Shown: positions 1-10,829 of the stretch, one piece after another
Numbering within the stretch: position 1 is the first letter of the stretch
Layout of the letters: the number at the start of each line of letters is the position of its first letter
From: Parapristionchus giblindavisi
Taxonomy: Eukaryota > Nematoda > Chromadorea > Rhabditida > Diplogasteridae
Assembly (NCBI GenBank): GCA_943737045.1
Contig: CALSFV010000402.1
Span: 1 to 64,000 of the forward strand
Direction of reading: 5' to 3'
Length of the DNA: 64,000 nt
The notes under the pieces: generated by a model
Told to the model about the DNA's origin: nothing
The model's database searches: none
The model's input: the letters and a program-made list of their open reading frames with translations, nothing else
Made by a program: the position numbers and the translations under genes

Positions 1-1597
1 GTTGTCAGATAAATAAAGAAACAATATTATGGAATACGAAGGGACGATCAAGTTATGGAAGGATGAATTAGTGAAAAAGTTGGACAAGGATCAGTGGAAC
101 CATATCACATTGATACATTCTGTTAGTTGCTTACTGTTAGTTGATCTCGAAAAAGTTTATAAAATGTAAACGTAAAAAATTAAGGGACATTTGACTAAGA
201 CTACAAAGCTGGACTTACAGCGATAGTGGAAAATAATAAAATAAAAATTTTAGAAAAAAGTTTATGGTTCAAAAATGTTTAAAACTAATAAAATACAAAG
301 CTATATTGTGTTTGATTATCACTGGCCTAACACTGACTTTTACCGTGAATAACGTAATTCGCCTTTATTTATTCATTTATTTATTTTATTATATTTTTTT
401 TTGGAGTTACACTATACCGCTGAGTCACAGTGTTAGCGCCTCCAATCTATTGGCTGAGAGGGCCTATCCTGATCTGAAGGACCAGTGGCCATGGCCTACG
501 ATCAAGCTGTGCTTGGAGCTCACAGTGGAGGATTTAGATCGTGGTTTTTGACACCACTTCCGACATTTCTTAACCCCCTCGGAATTGGGTGGACATTTGA
601 TTTTCTGCATTATGCCGACAATAAACTCGAGTTTCTCATCCAGTCATTGAGTCCTTCTTATATATTTTTGTAATCATTTAAATCACATTTATCAAGATTT
701 GATTAGGTCGAAGGCTCTGTGGTGCATAGTGTTCCAATTCCTGCTCTTCGCTCGCTTAGGAAGTTGCATCGTCTTCCGAAAGAGATCGCTCCATCTTGTC
801 GGAGGCCTCCCTTTTCGTCTGCTCTCTTTTCTTTTCGTCTTCCTATAATAGCACAGGAGTATTCGGATATGTTTCATTATGGGTATAAGTTTTATCACTT
901 CCATATTTATTTAATACCGATTCTTTTTCTTTGTCTTTAATAAAATACATAATGAGGGCGATTCAAAAGTAACAGAAACGAAACGAAAACGAGGCAAAAA
1001 GTGTGCAAAATGAAAACGTAAAAAATGAAGAGACATTTGACCAAGACTACAAAGCTGGACTTACAGCGATAGTGGAAAATAATAAAATAAAAATTTAAAA
1101 AAAGGTTTTGATTCAAAGGTCTGAAAAATCAACAAAATACCAAGATATATTGTGTTTGATTATTACTGGCATAACAATGACTTTTACCGTGAATCACGTA
1201 ATTCACCTTTATTTATTTATTTATTTTATTGTGTTTGATTTTCTGCGTTTTGCCGACAATAAACTCGAGTCTCTCATTGAGTCCTTCTTATATTATTTAT
1301 ATTATTTATTCTTATTTATTATAATAGCACAGGAGTATTCGGATATGTTTTATTACGGATATAAGTTTTATCACTTCCATATTTATTTAATTCCATTCAT
1401 CCTCCACGGCTTTAATAAAATATATAATGAGGGCGATTTAAAAGTAACAGAAACGAAACGAAAACGAGGCGAAAAAGTGTGGAAAATGACTCGGCAATTT
1501 TAATAGGGCCGATTATTTGGTGGTTGACCCCTAATTTGTGTGTAGTGGGACCAATAATGTTCGACCAAATCATTGGCCCTACTAAAATTGCGTAAGA
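1..1597. repeat. Noncoding left flank with ~842-bp direct duplication
   Basis: No convincing exon here apart from the LINE fragment listed separately. The stretch from about 183 to 960 recurs with divergence at about 1025-1440 (shared segment 'agctggacttacagcgatag', then the same A-rich run and the same 'gacaataaactcgag' block). A third, shorter copy of its right part lies at 21965-22250, just left of unit B. So this sequence is the left boundary of the repeated unit, and it has itself duplicated locally. Short ORFs differ between copies and are not believable genes. Confidence 0.6.
692..850 (-). pseudogene. Fragment of a non-LTR (LINE) reverse transcriptase C-terminus
   Basis: The minus strand encodes KGRPPTRWSD followed by basic residues, a Trp and a short tail ending in a stop. 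The R-x-x-GRPPTRWxD motif is the hallmark just after the thumb region of RTE/CR1-like LINE polyproteins in animals, normally followed by a W...AQ/RDR...W stretch. Only about 50 residues remain and no RT core (YxDD) is nearby, so this is a dead 3' end, as 5'-truncated LINE insertions usually are. Identity rests on this one motif. Confidence 0.5.
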
Positions 1598-1824
1598 TTA
1601 GCGTTTTCTCTGATTTTTTCTTGAACACAGCATAAGTGTGGAAATGAGATATGTAGATTTCTTAATGAATGCAAACTCGATGAACCTTACAGCATTCATA
1701 GTATATTGACTCCTACACGGATTACCGTAATCTTCTTCCAATCGACTGACTACAAACAGAGAAAGGAAGAGCGTGAACAATCGTAAGATCATAATTAGCA
1801 TACGATCCATGTTGTATCGTCACT

Positions 1825-1920
1825 TCTCCCTCTCCCTCTTGATTCTCTCCCTCTCCCTCTTGGATCTCTCCCTCTCCCTCTTGGATCTCTCCCTCTCTCT
1901 CTCCCTCTCCCTCTTGTTCC
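1825..1920. repeat. CCCTCT-rich 21-bp minisatellite (unit A)
   Basis: Tandem CTCTCCCTCTCCCTCTTGGAT units. The same tract follows the same unique flank in B (23568-23672) and C (47301-47402). Read on the minus strand it keeps an open frame of EGEGEIQ heptads in A, B and C, but I see no start codon or clear splice partner, and in B the frame stops soon after the repeat. Most likely noncoding. Confidence 0.7.
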
Positions 1921-1927
1921 ACTGTCA

Positions 1928-2514
1928 ATTATCGATTAATAGCCCTATCTCTTCCGGTTAATCGATCACAGAAGACAATGGGGAAGTCGTAGAGGACATG
2001 ATCTCTCATTAACTCTCTGAATCATTCATTTTTGATAGTGTAAATTGCGGTGATTGTATTTTAATTCTTCGTTGGAGAAGATTGATGCGAGATGGTGGTC
2101 GATAACAAAGGAGGAATTGAAAAACGCCCATCCGTTCATCTACATAGTGTCATCACTTAATATGAATACAGTATTAGTATTAGTATATTTCAAACATTTT
2201 CACATTCTCTGTAAAGATTGGCTACGTTGTATGTAGTGTTGCTATTGAAATTGAATCATAAATTGGATCGGGGTCTATTTTTTCTGTGGAGATTCCAACC
2301 AACATAACAAGTTCAATATAATTATGTCCGTCTCACATTTCTTCATTTCAATCGTATTTTGCTTGATGAAACATGTTTAAGATAAACAAATAAATAAATA
2401 ATAAATAAAAATCTCCACCTGGCAGTATCTGTCTCCTTCATCTTCAAGTGTGAATCATCCAACAATCGTTCCTAATCCCCTCTTACGTCATACTAATCAC
2501 ACTGCGGGAGCCTC
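1928..2514. other. Unit-specific noncoding stretch
   Basis: Shared by all three units (B about 23690-24430, C about 47410-48160). It contains short plus-strand ORFs whose frames are broken differently in each copy, and an AAATAAATAAAT tract near 2386-2405. No gene is supported. Confidence 0.4.
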
Positions 2515-2625
2515 GTATCTCTCCCTCTTCCTCTACCTCTCCCTCTTCCTCTCTACCTCTACCTCTCCCTCTACCTCTTCCTCTCCCTCTCCCTATCCCT
2601 CTTACTTCTACCTCTACCATTCTAT
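2515..2625. repeat. CCCTCT/CCTCTA low-complexity tract (unit A)
   Basis: Imperfect pyrimidine hexamer repeat (ccctct, cctcta, cctctt). It recurs at 24434-24560 and 48168-48285 with different lengths. Length variation between otherwise similar flanks indicates slippage. No coding sense. Confidence 0.75.
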
Positions 2626-3048
2626 TCATTCTATCAATTGGTCGTTCAACGCAACTACCGACGTCATCTTAACGATCAATGAATTATCGTACACAGTTAA
2701 GTTATGCGCGTAAACGTTGGGAAACTAAATAATAGGCAATGAAGAAATATAAATAATTTATTTACCATAAATAATACAAATGTAGAATTATACAATGAAA
2801 TGCAGAAGTGGTGGTTCCCAATACTTTTGTATTTTCGCACCCCCCCCCCCCCCCCCCTCAACACGCCTTGATCCCTTGGAAACATTTTTCAGATTTTTCA
2901 ACTTTTTTCACCCATTTTAATTTTTCTCGATGAGAATTTCGATTTAAGATAGATTTTTTTAAATTTTATTTTTTTTAAAAAGCGGACAACCAAAACATTT
3001 TGTGTAAATATGTACATTACTAATATTGATGCATGCGTCAGAATAGAC

Positions 3049-3054
3049 TTTATT
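3049..3054 (-). terminator. Poly(A) signal of gene 2, copy A
   Basis: AATAAA on the minus strand, about 60 bases past the gene 2 stop codon at 3115-3117. Distance and position fit a 3'-end processing signal. Confidence 0.5.
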
Positions 3055-3114
3055 AAATAAACTTGATCGTATTCTTTATCGAGAATAATCACAACAATCA
3101 AATTCATTCAATTA

Positions 3115-5464
3115 TCAGTAGAAGGAGTTATATTCCCGTCGTTTGTCCCAATTGGCATGTGTTCTCATTCGACAGAACGACTACGGTAGTTACAGATACG
3201 ACGATCGATTTGCCTGAATATCGATTGATTCAAAGTACTCAAATTACAAACTACAACAGGCAAATAGTTCATAATAATCGATCGATAGTCTAATATACAA
3301 AGAATAGCGTACCAAAGGTGCACTCCTAGCATGATCTTCCATAAGGGATTGAGTCGGCTCTGCATCAAGTTTGCTACAAGGAGTTGTCCTGGTATGATCT
3401 GGTTCCTCCATAATCGACTGCGTAGGCTCAGCGACAAGTTTGACATCGGTCTCCAACTGAAAAATCAAAGATCAAAGATCAAAAATCAAAGATCAGAAAT
3501 AAAAAAAATTAAAAGGAAGTGGGAAACGAACTAAAGAATATTTTTTATTATTTTTCTTTTTTATTGTTTTCGATTTCTACAGACGATAATTTTCAACGTG
3601 AATAAATAAGTTCAGGTCATTTTTCGTTGCACACTCTGTTTAAAAAATCAAAAATCATAGATCGATTTCAAAAATTGTGGTATTCATTAATGCTCATTTA
3701 CAGTCTCTGTCTCTATCTGTCGCAACTTTCTTTCAAATTTATTATACAAAAATATAAAGAATAGGAACATAAGTCCAGTAGATGAGATGAACAATGTAGC
3801 CGCGTGGAGCCTTTAGAAACGGCTAACGTGCCCCACTGTACATAAATATTTTTTAAACAGCTTACACCATCATCCGCGGTCTCCTCCTTAGGAACCTCCT
3901 CTTTCGGAATTTCATCTTTCGGAATTTCCTTTTTAGGAATTTCCTTTTTAGGAATTTCCTCTTTCGGAATTTCCTCCTTTGATCGATGCAACAACACTGA
4001 TCTCGGCACACTCTGGAAGGATATTGATTGATGGATTAATCAATTATCGATCAATGAATAATCTTAATCAAGTAATAGACTTTATCTAGTTAATATTGAT
4101 AAAGTGTATTACTGTTACTGTTACGATCAATGAATTATCGATTGATCATTGATTAATCAATCAAAATTCTATTGATTATAGATTAAAAATGATACATCTT
4201 CTTTCATTTTCTTCTTTCGTTCCTCCTCCTTCTTCTTTCTCTTCTTCTCCTCCTCGATAGGATCAGGTTCAATATACAGACTCTACAAATAAAATCACTT
4301 TACGATAGATCAATAGATCGGACTACCGTACCTTCGGTGGTTCCTCCTTCTCCTTTGCTTTATCATCTATCGGATTGCTTGTTGGCTCTACTTGTTTTTG
4401 AGATTCGGATTCGGGCTAAACAATAAATACAAGATTAATTTTACTCTCTGCTCTGGCAATGATCTCTCGTAGACATAGAAGGCGAGAGAGTGTGGCCAGA
4501 GAGGAGTTCAAATAAGCTTGGGATGTGACTTTAAAACTACAAAAAACCTCCTTCTCCTTCTTCGGGCGGCTTATTTTCTGCAATCAATCAATACAGTTAC
4601 AGTACCCATCTTTCTACAGTAATGCAAACCTGTAACCGCGGTCGGTTGTCCTTCCTTTGTGGTATTCTGCTGGCGCTCTGAACAAAGATCAAAGATCACT
4701 TTGGAGATCAAAGATCAAAGATGAAGAAACAACACTCACCGTTTTAGAAACGCTGATGGACGCGTCCACTCCATGTAGAGATAACCGGACAGAGCTCTCT
4801 ATTATCTGAAAGATCAAAGATCAAAGACCAAAGATCAAAGATCAACTGACCATATCTTTCTTCTTCTTCTTTTTCTTCTCCTTTTCTTTCTTATCATCGC
4901 TTGATGATGGTGCTGTTGCCACTGCTCCAGTAGCAGGCTGATTCTCTGCTTTCTGAGAGATCAAAGATCAAAGATCAAAGATCAGAGAGCAGACATGGCT
5001 CACATCAACTTTCGGCGGTTCTGTGGCAGTAGGTGTCGGAGATGGAGACGGTGATGGCGCAATGACCTTCACGCCGGTGCTCCTAATGTGGTGTTAAAAT
5101 TTTGGAAAAGTAAATATAAAAGTGAAAAGTAGTGTTAATTTTGTGATTGTAAAAGTAGTTCGTTTAGCTTCGTAATTGACAAACTTTTATAATAAAAACC
5201 TTTTATGCGAGTGTGGGATTACTATTTTCCATCTACTTTTAAAATCACAAAATGAACACTACTTTTCACTTTTACATGTACTTTTCCAAGATTTTAACAC
5301 CACATAAGATATCGATTGGTAGATCCCATAAAAAATTCCGGTACTCAAACTTACTCTTCGCCCTTCTTCCGCCTGCAGCCGACGAGTACCGTAACCACGG
5401 TGAGGACTACGGTAGCGAGTGGAAGTACGGTATCCACGAGGAAGGGTGCAATGAGTGGAATCAT
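3115..5464 (-). CDS. Gene 2 copy A: Lys/Glu-rich protein with N-terminal membrane segment
   Basis: Eleven exons joined by splice consensus and phase: 5464-5355, 5082-5004, 4952-4851, 4805-4740, 4677-4630, 4577-4548, 4415-4332, 4282-4196, 4012-3866, 3456-3313, 3180-3115. Only the first junction splits a codon; the rest are phase 0. The product begins with a hydrophobic stretch (MIPLIAPFLVDTVLPL... VLVGC) followed by RRKK, so it is a signal anchor or signal peptide. Then come a Ser/Pro/Thr region, Lys-Glu runs, an EEIPKKEIPK pentapeptide array (exon 9) and two AEPTQSxME repeats (exon 10). It ends in a short basic tail. I chose the ATG at 5464 because an upstream in-frame ATG (5524) exists only in copy A; B and C have ATT there. 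Family unknown. Open frames in all three copies support a real gene. It lies 476 bases downstream of gene 1's stop on the same strand. Confidence 0.7.
3457..3520 (-). repeat. TTTGATC repeats beside 3' splice site, gene 2 intron 9
   Basis: Runs of GATCTTTGATCTTTGA (minus strand) sit just before the TTTTTCAG acceptor. The same motif occupies the acceptor-proximal part of other introns in genes 1 and 2: about 4678-4730, 4806-4845, 4953-4990, 6034-6085. It is present in B and C too. Confidence 0.7.
4441..4547. repeat. CTCTCTCG hairpin repeat in gene 2 intron
   Basis: An imperfect inverted repeat (ctctgctctggcaatgatctctcg ... gagagagtgtggccagagag, split here by a short loop) followed by 'ttcaaataagcttgg'. 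It belongs to the dispersed hairpin family seen at about 8950-9040, 13010-13070 and 14420-14500. Copies B (28810-28880) and C (50160-50230) hold it at the same place. Confidence 0.55.
5087..5304. mobile_element. 218-bp palindromic MITE with TAA duplication (copy A)
   Basis: Long terminal inverted repeats TGTGGTGTTAAAATYTTGG (5087...) and their complement ending CCACA at 5304, flanked by TAA at 5084-5086 and 5305-5307. Copy C carries the same element at 50811-51028. Unit B has only 'cctaataataagat' there. A 3-bp TWA-type duplication is typical of PIF/Harbinger relatives; the assignment is inferred. Its end abuts the 3' splice site of gene 2 intron 1. Confidence 0.8.
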
Positions 5465-5678
5465 CGTAGTAGTAAAAGAAGAGTCAGCATAGAACCGATC
5501 ACGAAGAAGAATTGAACGACGCATGAACGAGAAAATTAATGGTTTCGAAGTAAGAATAATATAATTTATGCGTAATTCACTAATTTGAATGCCTTTTTAA
5601 CAAATAATGTGCAAATTCGTCAATCAATCAATCGATAATCATCGTAGGTGATTTTTGATCTTTCAAAGCAAAATCAGC

Positions 5679-5684
5679 TTTATT
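5679..5684 (-). terminator. Candidate poly(A) signal of gene 1, copy A
   Basis: AATAAA on the minus strand about 255 bases past the gene 1 stop (5940-5942) and about 215 bases before the gene 2 start. If used, the two genes are separated by a very short intergenic space, as in closely packed or operon-like nematode gene pairs. Confidence 0.35.
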
Positions 5685-7470
5685 CAAGTACAAATAACAA
5701 CGATCAACAATTTGAAGACAAAATGCAAAAAAACATCGAACAGGAGACAACAAGTGTTAGAACTGATTTCTGATCAGGATCATAGAAAAAGTGTGGAACT
5801 TTACTAATACGGTTCAATATCTAGCCGAAAAGGGGTACGGTATTAGGGTACGGTGCTGTAGCTGAGAAGACGGTATTTCAGGCATACAGGATGAATCGGG
5901 CAACAATGGAAAATCGGTATCTACTATTCGATATATTGATTAGACGACCCGTTTGTTCATCTCCTTGAAGGTTGGGAACATTCGAGAATAGGCAAGGCGT
6001 TCAGAGGAAGGCAGACAGGTTGCGAGGAATGATCTGAAGATCAAAGATCAACATACCGTAGGCAAAGATCAAAGACCAAAGATCACTCACCGTCCAAATT
6101 TGTCCAAAGCCTGAGATAGCAATACAAGTGGGTATTGTTTTGATTGAGAAGATCCCATGAGCGGGAGTATGCATTCGGATAAAACGAATGGCATTACCTG
6201 ATTGATTTATTGATTAAAATCATTTTGTCAGTATTGATCAATCAAGGGTTACGATCGACTACAGTACCCTCGTCTATTGCCACCTGATGGTACTGTAACT
6301 CCATCAACCAATCGATCGACTACAGCACCGCGTCATACCTTGGCAAACTGTGCATCATCATTGATAAGATGGGCAGTCTTGGCACAAGCATGCAGCGTCC
6401 TCTGCGTCTCTCTCCGTTCACTCTGCGTGTCTGCACTCTCGCCTCCTTCAGCCGCCTCTTCACTCTTGTACTTGGACACACCGATGAGCACAGCACTGAG
6501 CAGTTGCATGTACACGGCCACCTTCAATATGGAACATTAAATTAATAATATAAATGTTAATAATATTAATAGATGTACAAGAATAGGCATGTATGAACTT
6601 TAAATGTAAAATTATATAACATATAGGTTACAAAAATATTTGATACAATAACATCGATTTTCGACTAAGTACATATTGTTGCTATATCCGAGAAACTGAT
6701 ATCATAATTGGAAAATATACTCATACACCGGACCATTAAGGACGTCAGCTACGCAAAATCACCAGGCCATACTGTGATTAGTGAGACAATTGGCAAATTG
6801 ATATGTACGCACCAAAGAACTGGTAGCTCACAATCGCTCTTATCGACATTTGGTTTCTAATTATATTATACATTAGTCAGCACATGGCGCCAAATCAGTC
6901 AATAATCAATCAATATTTTATTTCATTTTATTGATTTTCACGTTGACCTCTCATTGTTTATCGTTTAAGATAAATAAATAAATAAATAAAATAAATATTA
7001 ATAATATAACCAACCTGATCCTGCAGCAGTACATGCTTGCTGTGTCGTGATGCGGCTGAGAGTAGTCTCGCGAGTGACATCAACTCCCTCCGTGATCTAT
7101 CCGTGGTGGACGATAGAGCGGGACGAATCGATGCTGTCGCGGTGATCTACAATCGATAATCGATAATTCTTATTCTTTTTAGTTTTTTATCAATTCGTTT
7201 TAGATTTTTCTTATATTTTTTAAACACAACCCAATTTAAGTCTTTCCATTTGTCTCTTTCTTCATAATTATTCTTACTCTATATTTACATCACGACAAAT
7301 GAGAGACAGAACAGATACGTAATTAGTATAGGTTGCTGGAGGTCCGTTGATATTGAATTGAAACATTAACACGCCCTTACAACATTTGGGCAATTAATAC
7401 TATTCCCAAGCCACAGCACCCTCTCAAGATACAGTAACCCGTAAATCGATATCTCAGTGCACCACCAGTA

Positions 7471-7482
7471 TCCGCGGATCCG
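7471..7482. other. Possible transposon excision footprint
   Basis: TCCG-CGGA-TCCG: two copies of the 4-bp target site around a 4-bp filler. Unit B carries a 348-bp TIR element at this exact spot (33962-34309), and unit C has a single TCCG. Confidence 0.5.
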
Positions 7483-8499
7483 GTCAATCAATAAACACAT
7501 GGCTACCGTAACCCATCAATCGATAGTCATAAACTTACTGCTAGCACTCCAGCCGCGCCCACAGCATCTCCGTACACTTTTTGATGAGATTGTACATGGC
7601 GGATACGGTATCGTCCATCGTGTACTTGGGATACGGTAGTGCGCACATTGTGCACACCGATGCCAGAATCTGCAATATTCATCGATTGATTGATACCGTA
7701 ACCCGGTCATTTCGTGATAAACTACCGTACCTCGGCAATGGTAGAGGCTCCGACTACGGTAGCCACTCGATCCGAGAGGGCTACGGTAGCGATGGCGAGT
7801 AGATGAGAGGGAGAGTGGGCACAGGTGGAAGAAGAGATGAGAGGAACTAGCGACTGAAGTAGGGAGGCAATCTGAATAAATCAGGGAATATTATGGCGAA
7901 AATAAATCAATAAATATTCATTGTACAAATTATCGCATAAGAGGCTGACAATGAGATCTTACTGATACGAAGCATAGTAAGAAGTGACTGAATACAGAGC
8001 AAGCTAATAAATCAATCAATATCCGATACTGTACCGCTTCCGGTTTGGTTCTCTCCAGGACCAGGGTGATACAGTCATCAGTCATCAACGGCAAGCCGAT
8101 CCCATGTGGCCAGTTCGGATGGGGAGACCTGAACAGAAAGATGAACATGTACCGTTAAAACGAGAGAAGCTGATTTATTTTGATGTTTTCACTTTCTTAT
8201 TGTAAATATCTTTTATCTTTATTTACATATTTCACAATATTCATCAAACCAGTCATGAGAAAATATCTCGAGACGAACCAATTTTGTCAGAAACATTTTT
8301 AATTACAATTTGTTTTTAAATAATGAAAATATAGCACAAAACATGTTCACTACACAGGAATGAACGAATGATCTCTACCTTGACAGACAAATAAGGCGTG
8401 CAATTGAGAAGGAAGACACAGGCGGCCATGGCGGCCTGAGGATCTGATGATGATAGTAGTGAGATGCAACCACTGAAAGGAAGATTAATAATAATAATA

Positions 8500-10140
8500 A
8501 TATTTTTCATATTAGCTCGAGGTGTGCCTTTAACGAGTAGCAAAAACTGTCGTCTATGCCACAGCAACTCTGTGAATCCCAGTTTCACAAATATTTAATA
8601 TAAAGATATACTAAGACAATTGGATAATTGGCTCATCTCAATATTTTAATAAAATTCAATTAAAATCAAACAACTACTCCATTTATGGACATGCATCTTT
8701 AATCCATTTTCGCAAGTTGATCTTAATTACATTTTGTCCCTTCATTTTCTCGTTTGTTATTTTAAAATATACTGATGGCACATTTTCTCATAATAGATAG
8801 GCTGTCTTTATCGGGCTATTTTAAATTTAATGAATATAAATAAATAGATGTATTTATATCCATGAAATATAAAGTAAGGAGTATGATATCACGCATACCA
8901 TGCAATCATAACAAATTTCACATCATTCCAGGCTTCTAGGCGCAATACGAGCTGATTCTGCTCTCCGCTCTGACATTGCTCTCTGGTAGACAAAGAAAAC
9001 GAGAGAACATTGAAAGAGCAGAGAGTTTCAAATTAGCTCGGATGTGTCTTTAAAGAGTAGCAAAAGCTAACGATCCCGTGTGCACAACATGTCGTCTATG
9101 CCACACCAATCCTGTGAATCCGCGTTTCATAAATATTTAACAAACCAAGGATAATCTTAATAACTTACTACATTCGTACCATTTAGTCACCCCCATCTCT
9201 AATCCAATTTCTCGATCTTAATTACATTTCGCCCCTAAATTTTCTCGTTTGATATATTAAAGGTGGTGTCCCACGAATATTTTCGTGAATAAACTGTGAA
9301 GACAGGATGGTAGCAAAAGTCATATAAGTCACCACATACTATTTCTTTTGTAATGATTCTGCGTATTGATTGACATAATCACGATTGAAAGATGTTCAAT
9401 AGTGCAGGGAATGGAGAAGAGAGATGGGAAGGGGCCTAATGAGAGGGCAAAGGTTGAATGCCGGTAGCAAACTGAACATAAACACACTTTTTACTTACAG
9501 TACATGTCTGAGGGGGCTCATTCCCATCGTGGTAGGAGACAATGTTTCTTTTCGTGGTTCCCCATCTTTAAAATATTCTAATAATAGATACATAGGTTGT
9601 CTTTATCGGGCTATTTTTCATGGATATAAATCAATAGATGAGTATTTATTTATTTATATGTACCCATGCAATATAAAGTAATTAGTATGCTATCACGCAT
9701 ACCATGCAATAATAACGAATTTCACATCATTCCAGGCTTAAATGGACATCCCCAGCTCATTTTGCTCTCCTCTCTGACATTGCTCTCTGGTAGACAAAGA
9801 AAACGACAGAACATTGAAAGAACGGAGAGTTTCAAATTAGCTCGGGTGTGTATTTAAAGAGTAGCAAAAACTAACGATCCCATGTGTACAACATGTCGCC
9901 TATGCCACAACAACCCTGTGAATCCGCGTTTCACAAATATATAATAGACCATTGATAATCGTTTCATATTAATATCACTATGTTTCACCTTCACCCCGAC
10001 CCTAATTAAATTTCTCAAGTTGATCTTAACTGCATTTTGTCCCTTCATCTTCTCCTTCGATATATTAAAATATCACAGAATAAAAGATTTAATTTAATTA
10101 TAATAATTAAGCTGAAATAACTCGAATAAAACAATAATAG
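8500..10140. repeat. Cluster of hairpin repeats inside gene 1 intron (unit A)
   Basis: Three diverged copies of one repeat (about 8510-8630, 8950-9150, 9760-9960). Each has 'attagctcgg', a 'tttaaagagtagcaaaa' segment, then 'cctgtgaatccgcgtttca' and an AT-rich end near 'aatatttaata'. A ctctccgctctga.../...agagcagagag hairpin precedes two of them. Near-identical in B (35330-36780); related copies in C at 62690-62820 and 63150-63350. No exon is recognised, though a small one is expected here from the phase mismatch in gene 1. Confidence 0.6.
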
Positions 10141-10709
10141 CAAAACGAACTCCTTGAGTGCCTCCATATCCTCTCGAGGGAACGCAGTCGGCACTAGTTC
10201 CTCTCTCCTCTCTCTATCAAGACTATTAAGAGTGGTCAGAATGATAAAGGATAGCGAGGATGAGGAGGGAAGGCGAAGAAGGGAACGGGTCCATGATGAG
10301 ATCATTGGTGACATCTACAAATAGAACGGTGAATCAATCGATATTTAGAGATTACAAAAATATTATGACATTGTTTTGCATATGATCATTACCATTGCCT
10401 TTTTTGCTTTTCATTTTGTCCTGAAGTTAGTTCACACCTCGTTAGTTTTCACTAGTTAGTTTTATTGAATTATTGAGTGAGAGCACTTTTAATCTTTAGT
10501 CTTTGCTCTTATGCTTAATCTCAACAACTCTGACAACAGTATCTTAAGCTAATTATAAATATTCGCTCCTTTCCTGACAGCAGCCAAGAAAATCAATAAT
10601 CTCTCCTACCGTACCTTATCCACATTGATCTTTCCTCTTCTCATTCGATCGCACACTTTGAGCAGCTTGTGTGCCTCCTTCAGTTGCTGATTGCGATCGG
10701 CCTGAATAC

Positions 10710-10829
10710 CACAGCGTTCTCATGACTTTCAAAGCAAGAACGACCGCTCAACATACAAACTCTCTCGAATACAATGGTCTCTCCTTTGTCTTGCTTTGGA
10801 AGAAAAATGGCTTGGACCAGAATACTGTG
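10710..10829. mobile_element. 120-bp MITE, CACAG ends, ATAC duplication (copy A)
   Basis: Imperfect terminal inverted repeats CACAGCGTTCT / AGAATACTGTG, flanked by ATAC at 10706-10709 and 10830-10833. The same 120-bp element is in B at 37534-37653 and at a different site in C (52319-52438, duplication GCGT). It sits four bases upstream of the conserved TCAG acceptor of the exon at 10701-10615. CAC-ended TIRs with 4-bp duplications suggest a CMC/Chapaev-type origin, an inference. Confidence 0.85.

Noticed and set aside
1722..1928. EGEGEIQ heptad protein on minus strand
   Set aside because: Open because of a 21-bp purine repeat; no start or splice partner, and B ends in a stop just after it.
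3713..3865. Read-through extension or alternative last exon of gene 2 after the EIPK exon
   Set aside because: A GTAAGC donor at the end of the exon gives a phase-0 join to an exon conserved in A, B and C. The read-through sequence is not conserved in C.
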